DNA from: Oligoflexus sp.
Lineage (GTDB): Bacteria; Bdellovibrionota_B; Oligoflexia; Oligoflexales; Oligoflexaceae
Direction: 5' to 3'
NCBI GenBank assembly: GCA_030151925.1
Contig: JASLCY010000222.1
Location: forward strand, 1 to 5,255
Length of the DNA: 5,255 bases
In this document: one piece after another, positions 1 to 5,255 of the stretch
Layout of the letters: every line of letters begins with the position of its first letter
Numbering within the stretch: position 1 is the stretch's first letter
Notes under the pieces: generated by a model
Told to the model about the DNA's origin: nothing
The model's database searches: none
What the model saw: only the letters and a program-made list of their open reading frames with translations
Position numbers and translations under genes: made by a program

Positions 1-159
1 GGCGTCCGCATCGTTCGCGGGCGCGGAGTCGCCCGAATCGTCGGTTTCGCCCGCGGCTCCCTGATTCTGGCTTAAGGAGACGACCGGTCTTTGCGGTGGC
101 TTGACGCAAGCTCCGAGCAGACTCATAGCGAGGATAACAAAAGCGGATGGCTTACGCAT
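1..159 (-). CDS. Putative lipoprotein, N-terminal part only (3' end beyond the window)
   Basis: Only the first 53 codons are visible; the gene runs off the left edge of the window. The protein begins MRKPSAFVILAMSLLGAC: a basic n-region (R2, K3), a hydrophobic core and a textbook lipobox LLGAC with the lipidated cysteine at residue 18. The mature part starts CVKPPQRPVV and passes into an Ala/Gly/Asp/Ser-rich, probably disordered stretch, as is common between a lipid anchor and a folded domain. An AAGGA Shine-Dalgarno sequence (plus-strand 165-169, read on the minus strand) lies 5 nt before the ATG, which supports this start. It diverges from the ricin-domain lipoprotein gene. The functional domain lies outside the window, so no role can be given. 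It is probably anchored in a membrane facing the periplasm or cell surface. The visible part is short, but signal peptide, lipobox and RBS together make it convincing. Confidence 0.75.
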   Translation of the reverse strand, partial: MRKPSAFVILAMSLLGACVKPPQRPVVSLSQNQGAAGETDDSGDSAPANDADA

Positions 160-204
160 ATAAGTCCTTATACTCCCAGCCGAAGAACCTTCCTTTGTAT
201 CGGC

Positions 205-233
205 ATAATAAAACTTCGCCTTAACCTTTTTAA
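205..233 (-). promoter_or_regulatory. Possible sigma70-type promoter for the minus-strand lipoprotein gene
   Basis: Read on the minus strand, TTAAAA (plus-strand 228-233) is followed after 17 bp by TATTAT (205-210). Transcription would start near position 198, giving a leader of about 40 nt before the ATG at 159. The -35 match is only fair. The region is AT-rich, so chance matches are likely. Confidence 0.35.
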
Positions 234-301
234 TCATTCGAAATGTATAGAAAAATCCCGATACCATAGAAAAACTATAGCCCCTCGCGCGGGCGGACCG
301 A

Positions 302-323
302 TAAGGAGGTGTCATCTAAGGGG
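302..323 (+). promoter_or_regulatory. Two Shine-Dalgarno-like sequences ahead of the ricin-domain gene
   Basis: AAGGGG at 318-323 sits 6 nt before the ATG at 330 and supports that codon as the start. Further upstream, TAAGGAGGTG (302-311) is a 10-nt perfect complement to the typical 16S rRNA 3' end, but it lies about 18 nt from the ATG with no start codon at normal spacing. The GTG at 309 lies inside this sequence and so cannot use it, which argues against a start there. Confidence 0.55.
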
Positions 324-329
324 TTCATT

Positions 330-1184
330 ATGGGAAACACTCGCATGTCCAACGTAAGGCCTTCGTTCCTGCCCGTATCGCTCGTCCTCCTCGGACTCTG
401 GTCCTGCGATAGGGGAGATGCTGTCAAAGTTCCTGACGCTTTGCCTCTGGTCGGCGCTCCGAGTGAAACCGCCGACGCGCAGGTGCATAGGGATTCCGCG
501 GATGATTCGATCGCGGCTTCCGCCGATAACGCGATGAACTCACAAGCATCGACCGCCGCCGCTGATACGATGTCTGCGCAGACGGCTTCCACCGGGACTC
601 AGGCCGATACCACGGCCGCCGGCACCTCGACGACGGGCAGCACGGCGACGACGGATAATGCCGGAAGCACGACGACGACCGGCGGGTCTTCGAGCACGAC
701 GACGACCACCGGTACCAGCACCAGCACCGATACCACGACCAAGCCTACTCAATCTATTCCCGACGGTAATTATTCGCTCGTGAGCCAGCAGAGCGGCCGT
801 TGCCTCGACGTCCCGAGCAGTTCCAAGGACGCCGGCACGCAGCTGCAGATCTGGGACTGCAACGATACGGCGGCGCAGATCTTCACCGTGACCTTCGTGA
901 AAGACAAGTACTTCAAGCTCATCAATATGAGCAGCGGCCTCGCCGTGCAGGTGCGGGACCAGGTTCCCGCGACCTATTCCTGGATCGACCAGGGACCCTA
1001 CACGGGACGGAACGGCCAGCTCTTCAGCATCGATAAGAAATCGGACAACCTCTACGTGCTCCACTCGATGGGCACCACCTTCGCCGTGGACGTGACCCAA
1101 GCGCTCACCGACAAAGGCACGAAGATCCAAGTCTATCCCGAGAACAACTACTCCAACGAGAACTGGACCTTCGTCAAGAAGTGA
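330..1184 (+). CDS. Lipoprotein with Thr/Ser-rich stalk and C-terminal ricin-type beta-trefoil lectin domain
   Basis: A 284-residue exported lipoprotein, likely a carbohydrate-binding surface or periplasmic protein. Residues 1-25 form a signal peptide (FLPVSLVLLGLWS) with lipidated C26 in the lipobox LWSC; Trp at -2 is unusual. Residues from about 60 to 141 are a Thr/Ser/Gly/Ala stalk built partly from in-frame repeats. Residues 143-284 match a ricin-type beta-trefoil (RICIN) domain: the opening IPDGNYSLVSQQSGRCLDV, the QxW motif QIWDC (Q173, W175), the subdomain endings AAQIFTV and GQLFSID, and a final NENWTFV with W279. C158 and C177 could pair as in many ricin domains. ATG 330 was chosen over an upstream GTG (309) because of AAGGGG 6 nt ahead; ATG 345 is an alternative that keeps the whole signal peptide. 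No catalytic domain is attached, so binding is the only role the sequence suggests. The ligand is unknown. The residue after the lipidated Cys is Asp, an inner-membrane retention signal in E. coli, which may not hold here. Confidence 0.88.
   Translation: MGNTRMSNVRPSFLPVSLVLLGLWSCDRGDAVKVPDALPLVGAPSETADAQVHRDSADDSIAASADNAMNSQASTAAADTMSAQTASTGTQADTTAAGTSTTGSTATTDNAGSTTTTGGSSSTTTTTGTSTSTDTTTKPTQSIPDGNYSLVSQQSGRCLDVPSSSKDAGTQLQIWDCNDTAAQIFTVTFVKDKYFKLINMSSGLAVQVRDQVPATYSWIDQGPYTGRNGQLFSIDKKSDNLYVLHSMGTTFAVDVTQALTDKGTKIQVYPENNYSNENWTFVKK
591..749 (+). repeat. Low-complexity ACG/ACC-rich repeat encoding a Thr/Ser/Gly stalk
   Basis: This stretch inside the ricin-domain gene is dominated by Thr, Ser and Gly codons. 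It holds a 15-bp direct repeat AGCACGACGACGACC at 666-680 and 693-707; the starts are 27 bp (nine codons) apart, so a gain or loss of one unit would keep the frame. The stalk probably keeps the lectin domain away from the membrane and may vary in length between strains. Confidence 0.7.
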
Positions 1185-1208
1185 GAAAGCGGCGAGCCGC
1201 GTTTTCTC
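1183..1208 (+). terminator. Rho-independent terminator after the ricin-domain gene
   Basis: The stem GCGG (1189-1192) with loop CGAG pairs with CCGC (1197-1200) and is followed by GTTTTCTCCC. The stem can extend outward through GAGAAA (1183-1188) pairing with TTTCTC (1203-1208) across a 2-nt bulge. It overlaps the stop codon, a typical position for a terminator. It should separate the ricin gene from the downstream operon. Confidence 0.65.
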
Positions 1209-1282
1209 CCCCATTATCAAATTCCATCGCCTTCTCCCCGCCTATTGACTGGGCTAATATATCTATTTGATATTATTATTCT

Positions 1283-1315
1283 AAATCGAAATAGTCATTT
1301 TGACTATTTCGATTT
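1283..1315. promoter_or_regulatory. Perfect 15-bp inverted repeat, probable operator
   Basis: The left arm AAATCGAAATAGTCA (1283-1297) and right arm TGACTATTTCGATTT (1301-1315) are exact reverse complements separated by TTT. The last two bases of the right arm are the first two bases of the TTGACA -35 box, so a dimeric protein bound here would touch or block RNA polymerase. The sequence lacks a following T-run, so it is not a standard terminator. I do not recognise it as the site of a known regulator, and no regulator gene is in the window. A recombination or RNA hairpin role is possible but less favoured. Confidence 0.65.
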
Positions 1316-1342
1316 GACATGAATCAGCCTTTCGTTTATCTT
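1314..1342 (+). promoter_or_regulatory. Sigma70-type promoter for the three-gene toxin operon
   Basis: A consensus -35 box TTGACA (1314-1319) is followed by a 17-bp spacer and TATCTT (1337-1342, four of six matches to TATAAT). Transcription would begin near 1349, leaving a leader of about 57 nt before the first start codon. Its overlap with the inverted repeat suggests control at this promoter. Confidence 0.55.
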
Positions 1343-1406
1343 CCCGGAAGCCCATGCGGGGCAAGGTTTCAATCGTTTTTTCGTAATCAGTATCTGAGGT
1401 CCTTCC

Positions 1407-2429
1407 ATGTTTGCAGCGATCCTTTCCCTGTTTCTCTCCGGAGCAGCTCATACCAAGGCCACGACTCCCCTTCAGCCAAGGTTATACACCGGAGAGGAGT
1501 GCGGAATATCTTATCCCTCGAACCAACGTGCTGAATGTGGCGTCCAAGAATATAACTCGTGTCCAAGCGCATCATGCGCTGGCTATGTGCCTGCACGAGT
1601 GGAAGAAGTAAGGATTCCCATTCCGCTCTGCCGCAATCCGCGTACTTGTTCTGCTGAATATCAGGCAAAAGCATCAAGCGCATGTGTGCGTCCCTCTGCC
1701 TTCCGCAAAGCCGGAAAGTTAGTGGATTGGCATCAAGAGGGAGGAGAGGCCATAGTCGCCAAATGTCAGATCTCCGAAGAAATCAAAAGCTGTCCGGCTT
1801 TGGCCTGTGGCGTGAAAAGCTTCAATTCTTGTCAAGATCTCAGTAAACCTATCCCCAAAACCTGTTCCCTTCTTATGAACCGTGACGAAGTCGCAGAATA
1901 CATCGAAGCCGTGCGCGGCGAGATCGAGATGAACGCCCAGATCTACGCGATTCAACGCGCTATGTATCTCGTCCAGGCCGTAGACAAACACGATAGCGCC
2001 TGCTTCATCGCGAAGTGGGACAGCAACGAGCAGTTTTCGCCCGTCATTGAAGAGCTTAAGCTTCGTTTTGCCGACCAGTACGGTGAAGACTATTTCGCAT
2101 CTGCCCAGGATTGCACATCAAGCGTAGCGCCGTCCGATGACCTTAGCTTCAAAGACCTTCGTTGCTCGGTAATTTCCCAGGGCGATGTCATCACGAAGCT
2201 TTCTGCTCAGGATACGACGCAAGACGCCGGCCTTCGTCGCTTCTATAGCGATTGTCTTTCGCAAAAAGCCTATCAGATCCCCGAGGCTTGGTTCCTTTTC
2301 AACCTCTCGGAAATCGACCGTCTGCTAGGAGATGTCGTGGCCCGTGGGAATAGTGATATGGCCCAGGACCTTCGTCAGCTCAAAACCGATATGGAATCCA
2401 AGAATATCGGCAAGAAGGAGGTTCCCTAA
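1407..2429 (+). CDS. Exported Cys-rich protein with duplicated CGVxx[YF]NSC motif, first gene of the toxin operon
   Basis: I do not recognise this 340-residue protein as a named family. It starts MFAAILSLFLSGAAHTKA, a short hydrophobic signal peptide that lacks the usual basic n-region, so Sec export is likely though not textbook. GAGG at 1396-1399 lies 7 nt before the ATG. The mature protein has 16 cysteines, 12 of them between residues 32 and 153; this fits a disulfide-stabilised domain in the periplasm or outside the cell. The half is built on a repeat: CGVQEYNSC (44-52) and CGVKSFNSC (134-142), each next to an SCPxxxC motif (51-57 and 128-134). Residues from about 158 to 335 are mainly helical with charged segments and four more Cys (199, 236, 253, 283). 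The stop overlaps the next start by one base (TAATG), so the two products are probably made together. A role as partner, carrier or adhesion module for the downstream lipoprotein toxin is inferred only from this context. Confidence 0.82.
   Translation: MFAAILSLFLSGAAHTKATTPLQPRLYTGEECGISYPSNQRAECGVQEYNSCPSASCAGYVPARVEEVRIPIPLCRNPRTCSAEYQAKASSACVRPSAFRKAGKLVDWHQEGGEAIVAKCQISEEIKSCPALACGVKSFNSCQDLSKPIPKTCSLLMNRDEVAEYIEAVRGEIEMNAQIYAIQRAMYLVQAVDKHDSACFIAKWDSNEQFSPVIEELKLRFADQYGEDYFASAQDCTSSVAPSDDLSFKDLRCSVISQGDVITKLSAQDTTQDAGLRRFYSDCLSQKAYQIPEAWFLFNLSEIDRLLGDVVARGNSDMAQDLRQLKTDMESKNIGKKEVP
2415..2420 (+). promoter_or_regulatory. Internal ribosome binding site for the second operon gene
   Basis: AAGGAG lies inside the end of the first operon gene, 8 nt before the ATG at 2429, which itself overlaps the upstream TAA by one base. 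This strong site fixes the start and points to translational coupling. Confidence 0.75.
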
Positions 2430-3721
2430 TGCTTAAGAAGAGCATCCTGGCATCGGCCCTGCTCATTAGCTTCCCTGCTTTTCCGCAGGATGGCGCGCCT
2501 CGATTCACTTTCGAGATCAAGGATATCCCGAACAATAAAACGGAATTGAAGAACCTCATCGACATCGTTAAATCCGAGGCGCTGCCTCGCTATGAATTGC
2601 TCCACTCTTGTGTGACGACGACCCGTATCCTTACGGAAACCTATAAGGACGTGAAGGGTCAAATGTTCGGTCTTTCTCGTGACGCGAACAAGCCTATCCT
2701 CGAAGCGCCTTTGGGTGAACCGCTGGATTATCCCTACGATACAAATCTTCTACGAAACTTCGAGCTTCTGAAAGGCACTCAATCGGCGGCGCTGGCTCAG
2801 ATCAAGGCTTTTCATCAGGAGATGAAAATTTCCCCCGATGCTCCAATCGAGGAGGTTAAAGCGAAAATAAGCCAATTAAACGGCAAAGTCGCGGAGCTCT
2901 CGAACAATCTCTCGCAGAATGCCATCAAGGAGAATATATTCCTTGAAGTCCTGAATACCGACGTGAGGAACTTGAGTGACCTGATTCTCAGCTCCGAAGA
3001 CGACCTCGTGTTCATCGCCAGCGATAAGTGCAAGGAAGTCCCATCGCAATCGGTGGCTCTCTTCCTCAAAAAAGACTTCGAGGAGATGAAAAAGAATGTC
3101 GAGGAAATGCGGGCTTACGTCGCACAAGCCCGTGAAAAACGCAGTAGGCTAGTAACATACCTTACCCAATACCATCGTTATAAACTCACAAAACGTTATA
3201 GCGAGATCACGGGTCAGGCTCTCGAAGATCTCAAGAACCGAATCCTCGATGTCCTGGCTGCAGGTCAGATCCAAACTGAGTTCTTTACGTGGTGGTCGAA
3301 TACGACGGCAACCGGTATCGCTGATGCGACCGATACCCTCTATCTTCAGTATGAAGAGCCCCTCAGGATTCTTCATTCTCGGGCGGAGGCCGCACGGGCT
3401 TATATCGCAAGAATCGAAGCCGTACCAGCAGCTCCTGAATCTATGAAACAAACCCTGAGGGCTCAGGTCCAAAACAGAATCGACATGCTCGAAAAGAAAG
3501 CAGCAGATCTCGAGGCCAAAGGTTGGGCAGGCCAACTCAAACAGCAAATCTTCGCTGTCGAGTTTCTTGATAAAAGCGATAAGCCCTACATGGACGACTG
3601 CCGCCAATCTCTTGCGGACTACCGTAAAATGACTGTCGATAGTCTGGAAACATTTCGCCAGGCCGAAACCGTTTTCTATGATATCCGAAAGCTCTGCACG
3701 ACCAAGAGGCTTAAGCCATGA
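2429..3721 (+). CDS. Exported, mainly helical protein with coiled-coil segments, second gene of the toxin operon
   Basis: This 430-residue protein is not one I can assign to a named family. A classic Sec signal peptide, MLKKSILASALLISFPAFPQ, has a basic n-region (K3, K4) and a probable cleavage site around residues 17-20; no lipobox is present, so the product is likely soluble in the periplasm or released. The rest is rich in Glu, Lys, Leu and Ala with long helix-forming stretches. By eye, coiled coil is likely around 125-165, 212-245 and 312-370. Only four cysteines occur (61, 201, 391, 423), an even number that could form disulfides, for example between helices near the two ends. No enzyme motif is evident. 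It overlaps its neighbours by one base upstream and four bases downstream (ATGA). Its place between a Cys-rich exported protein and a lipoprotein toxin suggests a structural, chaperone or transfer role, but this is inference. Confidence 0.83.
   Translation: MLKKSILASALLISFPAFPQDGAPRFTFEIKDIPNNKTELKNLIDIVKSEALPRYELLHSCVTTTRILTETYKDVKGQMFGLSRDANKPILEAPLGEPLDYPYDTNLLRNFELLKGTQSAALAQIKAFHQEMKISPDAPIEEVKAKISQLNGKVAELSNNLSQNAIKENIFLEVLNTDVRNLSDLILSSEDDLVFIASDKCKEVPSQSVALFLKKDFEEMKKNVEEMRAYVAQAREKRSRLVTYLTQYHRYKLTKRYSEITGQALEDLKNRILDVLAAGQIQTEFFTWWSNTTATGIADATDTLYLQYEEPLRILHSRAEAARAYIARIEAVPAAPESMKQTLRAQVQNRIDMLEKKAADLEAKGWAGQLKQQIFAVEFLDKSDKPYMDDCRQSLADYRKMTVDSLETFRQAETVFYDIRKLCTTKRLKP
3704..3709 (+). 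promoter_or_regulatory. Internal ribosome binding site for the lipoprotein toxin gene
   Basis: AAGAGG lies 8 nt before the ATG at 3718. That ATG overlaps the TGA of the upstream gene (ATGA, 3718-3721), so translation re-initiation is likely and this start is favoured over the later in-frame ATG codons. Confidence 0.6.
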
Positions 3722-5255
3722 AGAATATTATATTTTCAACCATGATCGTTTCGATGTTGGCGAGCTCTTGTCAAAAGCCAGACCTCGCGGGTGGAGCTTC
3801 GACGAAGCCTGGAGAAAAGACCAACTGCGTCGGCGGTGGTTGCTCGGACAGCGCGCGGGTAGGCATGGAGTTTGAAAAGACATCAGATGGCTATACGTCC
3901 TTCAGTAAAGACTATATGGCCACGAAAAGCCCGGATGATACTAATGCTGGCTCCAATTCGAGTCTTTGGGGCACTATAGTGGATTCCGTCAGCAGGCTCT
4001 GGAGTCCGGGGAGTCTTACGGAAAAACCGGTATCCACGACGGCGCCGACTGCAGAATCCCCCAGTTCCAACGAGCTTGGCTCGGGAGGGCCGGATACAGT
4101 AGCTGGAAATCCTGCTATTGATACCGATCAGGGCGATCAGTCGATGCCTGTCAAATATAAAAACCCAACATTTGGCGACACTGGCCGTTTCCTTTCCCAG
4201 AGCTGGGACACGATTACCGGTACCAGTGAGAAGAAACGTAAGAAGGCCCGTGAGATGAAGCGCCTCATGAGCGAAGCGACCGAACTCAAAGACAAGATCG
4301 AGGCAATGGTCGATGACATGAACGAAAGTTCGGCTGCGATCCAAACCACGGTCAACGACGTTATTGACCCGAAGAAATTCACGCCGACCGGCAATCTTAA
4401 AGGCATCACTAACAGCCTTGCCGATGAGCATAATGCTGCGATTTCATCGATGATCGACGACACGACCGACATTGAAACGGAAGTCGAAGTGCCGGCAGAG
4501 CAAAAACGTTACGACACTCCAGAACTCCGTTCTGTTCAAAATGCGCGTTTCTATCAGTCTTACGTTAAATCCAAAGTCGCCGCGATGAACGGGCCAGACA
4601 AAGCTCAGCGCGAAGCTCTGGTCGATGTCGCCGATAAAAGCCTCGATGCTGCCGAAGATGCTTATCGAACAGGCGATACTGAAAAAGGCGACATGGCAAA
4701 AGAATTGGCCGTCAGTGCTCTCGATATGGCCCTTAGCCTGACTCCAGGTGTAGGCTTGGCCAAGGACATGATTGAGGCCACTACCGGATATAATTTGCTG
4801 ACGGGTAATAAGCTTACTGGCTTTGAGCGCACCATGGCGGTCGTAGGCGTGTTAACCGCTGGATATGGCAGCAAGATAGCGCTCGCTGGAAAAGCTAGGG
4901 TGATTTTCGGTGTCCTCAAAAATGGAAGTACAGAAGCCGAAGCTATTGGGAAAATCTCTAAAATAGTTGAGAAGGCGGAAGAAATCTCCCTCAGCATTGA
5001 AAAAAGTGGACTTGGTAACACAAAGACAATAGAAGCCGTAACTGATGCGGTGCAAGATGCTTCCTTTGTTGAAAAAGAAAAAGTTGTTACCGAAATTTTT
5101 GAGGATGCCGGCAATACTAAACTTCTTGGGAAAGCCCGAGACAACATGTTGGCAAGTACGACAGATACAAAGCTTAGATCATACATAGATAAATTATACA
5201 GACAAAATGCTGTCGTAGGCTCAGGAAGCACAGCTGATGCGGTGCGCTATGAGCT
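3718..5255 (+). CDS. Lipoprotein polymorphic toxin with PT-TG pre-toxin region and truncated C-terminal toxin domain (3' end beyond the window)
   Basis: The frame is open to the window end, giving 512 complete codons. The signal peptide MKNIIFSTMIVSMLASSC ends in a lipobox-like ASSC with lipidated C18; Gln at +2 fits outer-membrane sorting by the E. coli rule. A Gly/Ser/Pro/Thr-rich linker (about 19-150) holds a CVGGGC pair (C37, C42). A charged helical, probably coiled-coil segment lies at about 172-215, with more helix at 265-335. Residues 330-390 match the pre-toxin TG (PT-TG) domain of polymorphic toxins: LTPGVGLAKDMIEATTG, then LLTGNKLTGFER (T362-G363). The last visible residues, LYRQNAVVGSGSTADAVRYE (493-512), carry a G-x-G-S-T-A-D-A-x-R-x-E signature that I associate with C-terminal domains of secreted polymorphic toxins, including MafB-like ones, probably nucleases. 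The rest of that domain is missing, so its activity is inferred. An immunity gene would be expected next. GC falls from about 50% to about 40% toward the toxin end, which suggests module exchange. Confidence 0.85.
   Translation, partial: MKNIIFSTMIVSMLASSCQKPDLAGGASTKPGEKTNCVGGGCSDSARVGMEFEKTSDGYTSFSKDYMATKSPDDTNAGSNSSLWGTIVDSVSRLWSPGSLTEKPVSTTAPTAESPSSNELGSGGPDTVAGNPAIDTDQGDQSMPVKYKNPTFGDTGRFLSQSWDTITGTSEKKRKKAREMKRLMSEATELKDKIEAMVDDMNESSAAIQTTVNDVIDPKKFTPTGNLKGITNSLADEHNAAISSMIDDTTDIETEVEVPAEQKRYDTPELRSVQNARFYQSYVKSKVAAMNGPDKAQREALVDVADKSLDAAEDAYRTGDTEKGDMAKELAVSALDMALSLTPGVGLAKDMIEATTGYNLLTGNKLTGFERTMAVVGVLTAGYGSKIALAGKARVIFGVLKNGSTEAEAIGKISKIVEKAEEISLSIEKSGLGNTKTIEAVTDAVQDASFVEKEKVVTEIFEDAGNTKLLGKARDNMLASTTDTKLRSYIDKLYRQNAVVGSGSTADAVRYE

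Larger units (their letters stand above)
160..329. other. Divergent intergenic spacer between two lipoprotein genes
   Basis: The spacer is AT-rich in its middle (about 190-280) and should hold the promoters of both flanking genes. It contains a direct repeat ATAGAAAAA at 247-255 and 266-274 (starts 19 bp apart), and candidate -10-like TATAG sequences at 246-250 and 276-280. I found no convincing -35 partner for the plus-strand gene. No RNA gene or open frame with coding character is visible. Confidence 0.5.
1209..1406. other. Intergenic regulatory spacer before the toxin operon
   Basis: No coding sequence is supported here. The stretch from about 1250 to 1320 is strongly AT-rich and holds a long perfect inverted repeat and a good promoter (both listed separately). 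A second -35-like TTGACT at 1245-1250 has no well-spaced -10 box. Downstream of the promoter there is a leader of about 57 nt with a T6 run (1376-1381) but no convincing hairpin directly before it. Confidence 0.6.

Noticed and set aside
247..280. ATAGAAAAA direct repeats and a short ATAG/CTAT inverted repeat
   Set aside because: They are too short and AT-rich to support an operator or mobile-element end, so they are only mentioned as part of the spacer.
91..357. Plus-strand open frame of 88 codons across the left intergenic region
   Set aside because: It is antisense to the minus-strand lipoprotein signal peptide, runs through the AT-rich promoter spacer and overlaps the start of the ricin gene. 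It has no RBS and no protein-like composition.
540..1220. Long minus-strand open frame (226 codons) opposite the ricin-domain gene
   Set aside because: Its product is an Arg/Gly/Ala-rich low-complexity shadow of the ACG/ACC repeats. The plus strand has a clear lipobox and ricin motifs, and the frame would have to start beyond the terminator.
1348..1381. Possible attenuator: GCCC/GGGC hairpin followed by TTTTTT in the operon leader
   Set aside because: The stem is only 4 bp and lies more than 10 nt from the T-run, so it does not fit a rho-independent terminator or a known riboswitch.
1319..1534. Short plus-strand frame starting inside the promoter region
   Set aside because: Its ATG overlaps the -35 box, there is no RBS, and it overlaps the Cys-rich gene by about 128 bp in another frame.
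3883..4472. Minus-strand open frames opposite the lipoprotein toxin gene
   Set aside because: They are shadows of the plus-strand frame, which has an RBS, signal peptide and recognisable PT-TG region. The antisense products show no domain or start signal.
4662..5231. Minus-strand open frame of 189 codons opposite the toxin end, considered as an antisense immunity gene
   Set aside because: Its product is a Ser/Leu/Val-rich reflection of the coding strand with no RBS seen, and immunity genes normally follow the toxin on the same strand.

Overview
The window looks like an accessory stretch of a Gram-negative genome rich in exported proteins. All five genes I can support begin with an export signal, and three of them are lipoproteins. 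GC is around 50%. The combination of several lipoproteins, a ricin-type lectin, Cys-rich exported proteins and a lipoprotein-anchored polymorphic toxin fits a predatory or social deltaproteobacterial-type lineage (Bdellovibrionota/Oligoflexia or Myxococcota). That placement is a guess from gene content, because no phylogenetic marker is present.

Left part (1-1208): two lipoprotein genes diverge from an AT-rich spacer. The minus-strand one is cut by the window edge and only its signal peptide and the start of an acidic linker are visible. The plus-strand one (330-1184) is a lipoprotein with a long Thr/Ser/Gly-rich stalk carrying a C-terminal ricin-type beta-trefoil domain. It ends in a GC hairpin followed by a T-run, a likely terminator.

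Middle spacer (1209-1406): an AT-rich regulatory region with a perfect 15-bp inverted repeat (3-nt spacer). The repeat runs into a consensus -35 box (TTGACA) that has a plausible -10 box 17 bp downstream. This looks like an operator plus promoter for the genes to the right.

Right part (1407-5255): a tightly packed operon of three genes joined by TAATG and ATGA stop/start overlaps. In order they are an exported Cys-rich protein (340 aa, duplicated Cys motif), an exported, mostly helical protein of 430 aa, and a lipoprotein cut off by the window end (512 complete codons visible). The last one has a lipobox, a disordered linker, a charged helical region, a pre-toxin TG (PT-TG) segment and the start of a C-terminal domain carrying a GSGSTADAVRYE signature like those of polymorphic toxins. 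It is therefore read as a lipoprotein-delivered polymorphic toxin. The two upstream exported proteins are candidates for helper or partner roles, and an immunity gene is expected just beyond the window. The operon is the main point of interest.
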